Source: Oscillospiraceae bacterium (lineage in GTDB: Bacteria; Bacillota; Clostridia; Oscillospirales; Ruminococcaceae). From it: a stretch of DNA of 34,276 nucleotides. Made by a program: the position numbers and the translations under genes. Shown in pieces: positions 28,479 through 34,276 of this stretch (the first letter of the stretch is position 1; each line of letters opens with the position of its first letter). The notes below the pieces were generated by a model. The model did not search any database. It was given only the letters and a program-made list of their open reading frames with translations, and was not told the DNA's origin. The stretch lies in NCBI GenBank assembly GCA_009777275.1, contig WRME01000004.1:1-34276 (forward strand), in the 5' to 3' direction.

Positions 28479-29345
28479 ATGATCAAAAAGGCTGTTATAC
28501 CCGCTGCGGGGCTTGGGACAAGGGTTCTGCCCGCAACAAAATCCACCCCCAAGGAGATGCTCCCCATTGTTGACAAACCCGCTATACAATATATTGTCGA
28601 GGAGGCCGCCGCAAGCGGAATCACCGATATACTTATCATAATCAGCCGTGGTAAAACCACGGTGGAGGATCATTTCGACCGCTCTCCCGAACTTGAGGAG
28701 AGACTGCTGAGCGGCGGCAAGACAAAGGTGTATGACGAGATCACCGCTATCTCAAATCTTGCCAACATAACCTATGTTCGTCAGCATACACCTCTAGGAC
28801 TGGGTCATGCCGTGCTGTGCGCCAAGAGCTTTATAGGCAGCGAGCCCTTTGCGGTGTTGTACGGCGATGATGTTATCATCGGCAAGAACCCCGTCTGCAA
28901 ACAGCTGATGGATGCCTATGATAAATACGGACTGGCCTCTGTCGGTATAAAAGAGGTTTCGCCCGAGGATATAGTAAAATACTCATCCATGCAGGTAGAG
29001 AGGATAAAGGACAATCACTATAAGATAACAGATATGATAGAAAAACCGTCGCCCGATAAAATTATGTCGCTCTTCTCGATATTGGGAAGATGCGTTCTAC
29101 CCCCTGAGATATTCGGCATACTTGAGACACTGCCACCCGGAGCAGGCGGAGAGATTCAGCTGACCGATGCTATGAAAAAGCTTGCCGTCAGAGACGGCAT
29201 GACGGGCGTGGATTTTATAGGAAAGAGATATGATATGGGCAGCAAACTCGGTATACTCCAGGCTATCGTGGAGGTTGGCCTTGACCATAACGAGATCGGC
29301 CGAGAGTTTAGGGATTATCTCAAGCAGATAGCGGTAGGGTTATGA
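28479..29345 (+). CDS. galU: UTP-glucose-1-phosphate uridylyltransferase
   Basis: MIKKAVIPAAGLGTRVLPATKSTPKEMLPIVDKPAIQYIVEEA. Confidence 0.96.
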   Translation: MIKKAVIPAAGLGTRVLPATKSTPKEMLPIVDKPAIQYIVEEAAASGITDILIIISRGKTTVEDHFDRSPELEERLLSGGKTKVYDEITAISNLANITYVRQHTPLGLGHAVLCAKSFIGSEPFAVLYGDDVIIGKNPVCKQLMDAYDKYGLASVGIKEVSPEDIVKYSSMQVERIKDNHYKITDMIEKPSPDKIMSLFSILGRCVLPPEIFGILETLPPGAGGEIQLTDAMKKLAVRDGMTGVDFIGKRYDMGSKLGILQAIVEVGLDHNEIGREFRDYLKQIAVGL

Positions 29346-30547
29346 TCGAGCTGCTATCTCCTGCCGGAGACCTTGAGTGTCTTGAGGCGGCGGTTCGATT
29401 CGGGGCCGATGCCGTTTATACCGGAGCCGATATGTTCAGCATGAGAGCCGCTACAGGGTTTGATGCCGAGGGTCTTGCCAAGGCCGTTAGCTATGCGCAT
29501 GACAAGGGCGTCAGGCTCTATCTTGTCTGCAACACACTCCCCCGAAATGATGATATAGACAATCTCGCAGACTTTGCGGCGATGGCCGCAATGGCAGGGG
29601 TCGATGCCATGATCGTCTCTGATTTAGGCGTGATGAGCATACTAAAAAAAACCGTACCCGGAGTGGAGATACATATATCAACCCAGGCGGGTATAGTTAA
29701 TTATGCGGCCGCATCCGAGCTATACAGGCTTGGGGCAAAGCGGGTCATACTTGCCCGAGAGCTATCGCTTGACGAGATAGCGGTTATACGCAGAAACACA
29801 CCGCCCGAATTGGAGCTTGAGGCATTTGTCCACGGCTCTATGTGCGTGTCTTTTTCGGGACGCTGTCTTCTCTCAAATTATCTCACGGGTAGGGACGCTA
29901 ACCGAGGTCAATGCGCTCAGCCATGCCGATGGAGCTATAACATCACCGAGATCGGCAGACCGGGGGAGACATATACCGCACAGGAAGACGAGGACGGAAC
30001 ATATATCCTAAACGCAAAGGATCTCTCTATGCTTGAGCATATCGACCGACTTGCCGAGGCAGGTGTTACCGGATTCAAGATAGAGGGCAGGGCAAAATCG
30101 TCATACTATGTTTCGGTCATAACAAACGCATACAGAGCAGCCATCGACAGTGTCGGCAGGGGCGACATTCCGCAATGGGTCAAGGATGAAGTCGGCAAGG
30201 TGAGCCACAGGCAGTACGGCACGGGTTTTTACTTTGGCAGGGACGGTGCCGAACAGTTTCACGAAAACGCAGGATACATCCGTGATTGGGATGTTGTTGC
30301 GATTGTAGAATACAGCCATGACGGCTATCTAAAATGCAGTCAGCGGAACAAGTTTGAGCTGGGGGAGAGTGTCGAGGTCTTGGAGCCGGGCAAGGAGCCA
30401 TGGATGCTCGAGGTAACCGAGCTGCTCGATAACAGCCGCAGTCCCGTCCAATCGGTACCCCACTCTAAGATGGATTTCTATATAAAATGCGATAAAACCG
30501 TCCCAACCGGAACGATATTACGAAAAAAAAGGAGCATGCCCATATGA
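29342..30547 (+). CDS. Peptidase U32 family protein
   Basis: IELLSPAGDLECLEAAVRFGADAVYTGA, EAFVHGSMCVSFSGRCLLSNYLTGRDANRGQCAQPCRW. Confidence 0.95.
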   Translation: MIELLSPAGDLECLEAAVRFGADAVYTGADMFSMRAATGFDAEGLAKAVSYAHDKGVRLYLVCNTLPRNDDIDNLADFAAMAAMAGVDAMIVSDLGVMSILKKTVPGVEIHISTQAGIVNYAAASELYRLGAKRVILARELSLDEIAVIRRNTPPELELEAFVHGSMCVSFSGRCLLSNYLTGRDANRGQCAQPCRWSYNITEIGRPGETYTAQEDEDGTYILNAKDLSMLEHIDRLAEAGVTGFKIEGRAKSSYYVSVITNAYRAAIDSVGRGDIPQWVKDEVGKVSHRQYGTGFYFGRDGAEQFHENAGYIRDWDVVAIVEYSHDGYLKCSQRNKFELGESVEVLEPGKEPWMLEVTELLDNSRSPVQSVPHSKMDFYIKCDKTVPTGTILRKKRSMPI

Positions 30548-30912
30548 AAAAGATATTTGCAATTATAGCCATATTCGTCCTGATACTGTCGGGATGCGGG
30601 TCAAGCAAACCGACAGAGGGGGAGAAGGAGTTTAGAGTAGAGGTTGTCTATGAGGGTGACACAACCCTGCATGAGCTAAAGACCTCACAAGACTATCTCG
30701 GAGACGCATTGCTGGAGCTTGGGTTGGCCGAGGGTGAGCAGGATCCGATATTCGGGCTTGACATAAAAAAAATAGACGGAATCAGGGCTGATTACGATCT
30801 CGACAAGGCGTATTGGGCGTTTTATGTAGACGGCGATTATGCCATGTCGGGAGTGAGCGCCACCCCTGTAGAGGATGGAAAAACATATGCGTTTATATAT
30901 ACCGAGGCCTAA
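30544..30912 (+). CDS. DUF4430-like lipoprotein
   Basis: Lipobox MKKIFAIIAIFVLILSGCGSS; YWAFYVDGDYAMSGVSATPVEDGKTYAFIY typical of DUF4430/transcobalamin-like domains. Confidence 0.75.
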   Translation: MKKIFAIIAIFVLILSGCGSSKPTEGEKEFRVEVVYEGDTTLHELKTSQDYLGDALLELGLAEGEQDPIFGLDIKKIDGIRADYDLDKAYWAFYVDGDYAMSGVSATPVEDGKTYAFIYTEA

Positions 30913-31420
30913 GATAACAATACTCGAAACGGCCGAGTTTGCCATGTTAGGCTCATTGATGTTCTTAACAAAGTTTCTCATGCAGAATATACCGAATATT
31001 CATCTATTGGGATTGTTTATCGCCGTTGCCGCCGTATTGTATCGCACAAAAGCGCTGATCCCGCTATACATCTATGTCACGCTCGATGGGATAGTACATG
31101 GATTTGCGTTGTGGTGGGTTCCCTATCTGTATATATGGCTGCCATTGTGGGGAATGATTCTGTTAGCGGAAAAGCTGAAGATACCCACAAAAATAAAACC
31201 CGCAGTATATATGTGCATCTGCGGGATTCACGGGTTATCCTTCGGTCTGCTCTACGCACCATTTCAGGCGCTGGTTTACGGGCTCAGTCTCAATCAAACC
31301 ATAGCATGGGTCATAGCGGGACTGCCCTTCGACATAACCCACGCCATCAGCAATTTCATAGCAGCATCGCTGACCCTGCCGATATGTCGGACAGTGAGCA
31401 ATGTAACAAAGAACAATTAA
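30887..31420 (+). CDS. ECF transporter S component
   Basis: Six-TM small protein overlapping the DUF4430 gene; TAEFAMLGSLMFLTKFLMQNIPNIHLLGLFIAVAAVLYRTKALIPLYIYVTLDGI. Confidence 0.7.
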   Translation: MRLYIPRPKITILETAEFAMLGSLMFLTKFLMQNIPNIHLLGLFIAVAAVLYRTKALIPLYIYVTLDGIVHGFALWWVPYLYIWLPLWGMILLAEKLKIPTKIKPAVYMCICGIHGLSFGLLYAPFQALVYGLSLNQTIAWVIAGLPFDITHAISNFIAASLTLPICRTVSNVTKNN

Positions 31421-31461
31421 CAATTATATCAATGCAGAATTAAGAATGCAGAATGCAGAAT
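31413..31461. repeat. Seven-unit degenerate heptad array overlapping the end of the S-component gene
   Basis: ACAATTA/ACAATTA/TATCAAT/GCAGAAT/TAAGAAT/GCAGAAT/GCAGAAT. Confidence 0.75.
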
Positions 31462-31465
31462 GTCG

Positions 31466-31512
31466 CCCTCTCCGTCATGCTAACGCATGACACCTCTCCC
31501 AAAGGGAGAGGC
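31466..31512. repeat. Double-hairpin palindromic repeat variant
   Basis: CCCTCTCC-GTCATGC-TAAC-GCATGAC-A-CCTCTCCC-AAA-GGGAGAGG-C. Confidence 0.75.
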
Positions 31513-32082
31513 AAGGTGACACACGGAGTTTGTATAGGACACTCTTGGCTCTCCCTTTGGGAGAGCTGTCGGCGGCAACGCCGACTGAGAGGGCGTTTCG
31601 GAGAGGGCGTTCCTCAATATCACATCCCTAATCGTCAGCATATCGAATATATTTATCACGCCATCGCTGTTGGCGTCGGCGGCCCAAAGGGCGAGTTGAT
31701 CGGTTAGACGGGCCGTTCCGAGGATGTGGTCTCTGATTACGATAATGTCTGCGACATTGATTCTTCCGTTGTGATCGGCATCACCCTTTTCGGGCGGATT
31801 ACGCTCCAATCGGCTGATGGCGAGTTCTAACGAATAGATCGCATTGTCCACCTCATGCGGATATACAAAATCATAGAGCAGGACCAGTTTTGCTTCAAAG
31901 AGTGTGTTTCTGTATACATACACAGAAACGGCGGTGTATCGGCTCAGCTCTTCTTCGGTATAATAGGATTCTGCCCATGTCACCAGATCTTGCAGAGCGG
32001 TCTTGTCTACTGCGGCAGACTGCATACTAAATGCAAATACCGCAAACAAAGCAACACCTATGTATCCCGCAAGAGATTTCAT
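31480..32082 (-). CDS. Secreted dockerin type I protein with FIVAR-like N-terminal domain
   Basis: Signal peptide MKSLAGYIGVALFAVFAFSMQSAA; GDADHNGRINVADIIVIRDHILG and AADANSDGVINIFDMLTIRDVIL dockerin repeats; C-terminal ~44 aa encoded by repeats. Confidence 0.85.
   Translation of the reverse strand: MKSLAGYIGVALFAVFAFSMQSAAVDKTALQDLVTWAESYYTEEELSRYTAVSVYVYRNTLFEAKLVLLYDFVYPHEVDNAIYSLELAISRLERNPPEKGDADHNGRINVADIIVIRDHILGTARLTDQLALWAADANSDGVINIFDMLTIRDVILRNALSETPSQSALPPTALPKGEPRVSYTNSVCHLASPFGRGVMR
31545..31598. repeat. Double-hairpin palindromic repeat, opposite orientation
   Basis: GGCTCTCCCTTTGGGAGAGCTGTCGGCGGCAACGCCGACTGAGAGGGCG; inverted relative to 27458-27502. Confidence 0.85.
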
Positions 32083-32936
32083 AACAAATCCTCATATTTT
32101 TCTTTCATCCAAAGAGCATCCTTCGATTGGGTTCCGTCCGATTCGCAGATGATAACGGGTGAGAGATTTCTTTTTGCGATAATGGCGGCAAGCGGCATAA
32201 ATTCGGGTCCGTATATGGTATCCGCAAAGGTGAGGTGCTTTTTTTCGCCGCCGGATGTATATTCGATTTTGCTGAAATGGATATGAATGTTCTTTACCCT
32301 ATCTATACCAAGTTTTCTCTCGATAGCCTCAAAAACAGCGGCATAATCGGATTCGTTCTTGATTCCGCCCTGAGTGCGGGCGTTAAGATGACCGAAATCC
32401 ACACAGGGAATAAGCCGCTCATCTATAAGACACAGCTCCAAAACTTCGTCAAGATCGCCCAGCTGATTTATCTTCCCCATCGTTTCAGGGCAGATACGCA
32501 TGGACGAGTAACCCTCATTATCGGCGGCGCTGACCGCTTTTTGCAGTGTGTCCTTTGCGAGGGTCATTGCCTGCTGTCTTGTTATTTTAGCACAGGAACC
32601 CGAGTGTACCACGATTCGCTCGGCTCCCATCATACCTGCCGCCTTGAGAGAGGCGAGGATGTAGCCTATGCTTGCGTCACGCTTGGCGGGGTCGATGCTT
32701 GAGAGTGATATAAAATAGGGAGCGTGCAGCGACAGGGTTATGTTGTGCCGTTTGGCGGCCTGTCCGAATTGTTCGGCCGAATCATCGCTGATATTCACTC
32801 CCCGTCCGCATTGATACTCAAAGGCGCTAAGCCCCATCTTGCTCAGATATTCGGGGATGTCGTCCCGATTCTTGTATTCTGATTGCTTAAACCCGTTATC
32901 GGTTCCCGCCGGACCGAATATTGCCGCCATAATCAC
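32079..32936 (-). CDS. nfo: Endonuclease IV-like AP endonuclease (TIM barrel)
   Basis: FEYQCGRGVNI, LSLHAPYFISLSS, RIVVHSGS, ICPETMGKINQLGDLDEVLEL, CVDFGHLNARTQG, NIHIHFSKIEYTSGGEKKHL. Confidence 0.88.
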   Translation of the reverse strand: MIMAAIFGPAGTDNGFKQSEYKNRDDIPEYLSKMGLSAFEYQCGRGVNISDDSAEQFGQAAKRHNITLSLHAPYFISLSSIDPAKRDASIGYILASLKAAGMMGAERIVVHSGSCAKITRQQAMTLAKDTLQKAVSAADNEGYSSMRICPETMGKINQLGDLDEVLELCLIDERLIPCVDFGHLNARTQGGIKNESDYAAVFEAIERKLGIDRVKNIHIHFSKIEYTSGGEKKHLTFADTIYGPEFMPLAAIIAKRNLSPVIICESDGTQSKDALWMKEKYEDLL

Positions 32937-33379
32937 AACCTCCGACCCTTGATTTTGCTCTGCTCTACCGCCATCTCATCGCACCGCTCGTTATACCGAT
33001 GCCCTGCATGACCCTTTATCCAGACAAAGGTAACCTTATGTCTGCCGATCAAATCGAGAAGTTCCTGCCACAGATCCACATTCAGAGCGGGGGACTTGTC
33101 CGATTTCCGCCATCCGTTTCTCTGCCAGCTATATACCCAGCCTTTGTTTATGCTGTCGGTTATGTATTTTGAATCGCTGTACACGGTGACATGGCAGGCT
33201 TGATTTAGGTTCTTCAGCCCCTCGATTATGCCTGTCAGTTCCATGCGGTTGTTGGTGGTCTGGGGTTCTCCTCCGCTTAGCTCTTTCTCATATCCTCGAC
33301 ATTCCAAGATGGTACCCCATCCTCCCGGGCCGGGATTGCCGCTGCAGGCACCGTCTGCGTATAGATTAACCTTGTTCAT
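32933..33379 (-). CDS. rnhA: Ribonuclease HI
   Basis: VNLYADGACSGNPGPGGWGTIL, TNNRMELTGIIEGLK, VYSDSKYITDSI, WIKGHAGHRYNERCDEMA. Confidence 0.97.
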   Translation of the reverse strand: MNKVNLYADGACSGNPGPGGWGTILECRGYEKELSGGEPQTTNNRMELTGIIEGLKNLNQACHVTVYSDSKYITDSINKGWVYSWQRNGWRKSDKSPALNVDLWQELLDLIGRHKVTFVWIKGHAGHRYNERCDEMAVEQSKIKGRRL

Positions 33380-34276
33380 GCTATCTCACACTCTCCGAGT
33401 TCCTTGATTATCATAACATCTACGATTGCCTTGGTCAACACTCCGCTTGGGGTAAATTCTTCCGACAATACCTTGCCGTTTGCCCGTATCAAAGCACCCA
33501 AAGACCCCTTTGAATAGGGAATGTTTATCTCTATCTGCACCGTTCCCGACAGTTTGCCTGCTATCTTTTGCAGCAGCTCATCTATGCCCTGTCCCGTCTT
33601 GGCACTGATGGCGGCGCCCTGTGATCCTGTAATGATTCCGTCCCGGGCTATATCGCATTTGTTGAATACATTTATTAAAGGAATGCTTCCGCATCCCAGT
33701 TCTTCTAACAATTTATCACAGACCTCCATCTGAGATAAGCAATCTACGCTCGAGGCATCGCAGATATGGAGGATAAGATCGGCGCTGCTCATCTCACCCA
33801 GAGTTGACTTGAACGCCTGAATCAGATGGTGGGGCAGACGCCGTATTAGCCCGACTGTATCAATAAGCATGACCTCTCGTCCGTCAGGCAGGAGCAAGGA
33901 TCTCGATGTTGTGTCAAGGGTGGCAAAGAGCTTGTTTTCGGCAAGAACACCCGCACCCGTGAGGGTGTTGAGCAGTGTTGACTTGCCCGCATTGGTGTAT
34001 CCGACAATGGCGACTGTCGTTACCATGTCTTTCTTGCGGCGTTCTCTGCGGAGACGGCGGCGTTTGTCGAGTTCTTCAAGCTCTTTGGAGAGAGCATCTA
34101 TCCTCCGTCTGATATGACGGCGGTCGCTCTCGAGTTTTGTTTCTCCAGGACCCCGTGTCCCTATTCCGCCGCCCAATCTTGACAGAGAGGTTCCAAGGCC
34201 CGACAGCCGGGGGAGATAATACCTCTGTTGGGCGAGTTCTACCTGGAGCTTGCCCTCTTTAGAATGGGCCCGTCCC
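33376..34276 (-). CDS. hflX: GTPase HflX (partial, 5' end beyond window)
   Basis: GGGIGTRGPGETKLESDRRHIRRRI, VAIVGYTNAGKSTLLNTLTGA, LFATLDTTSR, LIDTVGLIRRLPHHLIQAFKSTL; frame stays open upstream of the track ATG to the window edge. Confidence 0.95.
   Translation of the reverse strand, partial: GRAHSKEGKLQVELAQQRYYLPRLSGLGTSLSRLGGGIGTRGPGETKLESDRRHIRRRIDALSKELEELDKRRRLRRERRKKDMVTTVAIVGYTNAGKSTLLNTLTGAGVLAENKLFATLDTTSRSLLLPDGREVMLIDTVGLIRRLPHHLIQAFKSTLGEMSSADLILHICDASSVDCLSQMEVCDKLLEELGCGSIPLINVFNKCDIARDGIITGSQGAAISAKTGQGIDELLQKIAGKLSGTVQIEINIPYSKGSLGALIRANGKVLSEEFTPSGVLTKAIVDVMIIKELGECEIA

Noticed and set aside
31453-31707. 84-aa plus-strand ORF across the convergent repeats
   Set aside because: Built from repeat DNA and antisense to the dockerin ORF; no independent coding evidence.

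Overview
The window is a dense, mostly plus-strand housekeeping region from a low-to-mid-GC Clostridia-like Firmicute. Recognisable genes in order: infC-rpmI-rplT, SpoU-type rRNA methyltransferase, dprA, topA, trmFO, plsX, rnc, smc, ftsY, a CPBP-protease/RdgB fusion, nadD, LytR-CpsA-Psr, rsfS, leuS, metK, cysteine desulfurase, thiI, a CinA/sortase-B fusion, a RING-like membrane protein, galU, U32 peptidase, a DUF4430-like lipoprotein and an ECF S component. A convergent minus-strand operon hflX-rnhA-nfo-dockerin closes the window. Accessory DNA is wedged into gene junctions. There are four toxin-antitoxin-type modules between smc and metK: a MNT nucleotidyltransferase with a truncated partner, VapBC-like, RelB/YafQ-like, and a PIN module. 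The YafQ module is flanked by a perfect 24-bp direct repeat that includes the 3' end of rsfS. There are also several families of small palindromic or heptad repeats. These include a ~275-bp near-identical inverted pair flanking infC..nadD, hairpin families whose stems show compensatory changes, and degenerate 7-bp-period arrays. The points most worth follow-up are the two in-frame fusions, the YafQ cassette with its gene-end duplication, the truncated HEPN-like ORF, the structured repeat families, the repeat-encoded C-terminus of the dockerin protein, and the probable AUA start of infC. All calls come from reading sequence and motifs; no database search was run.
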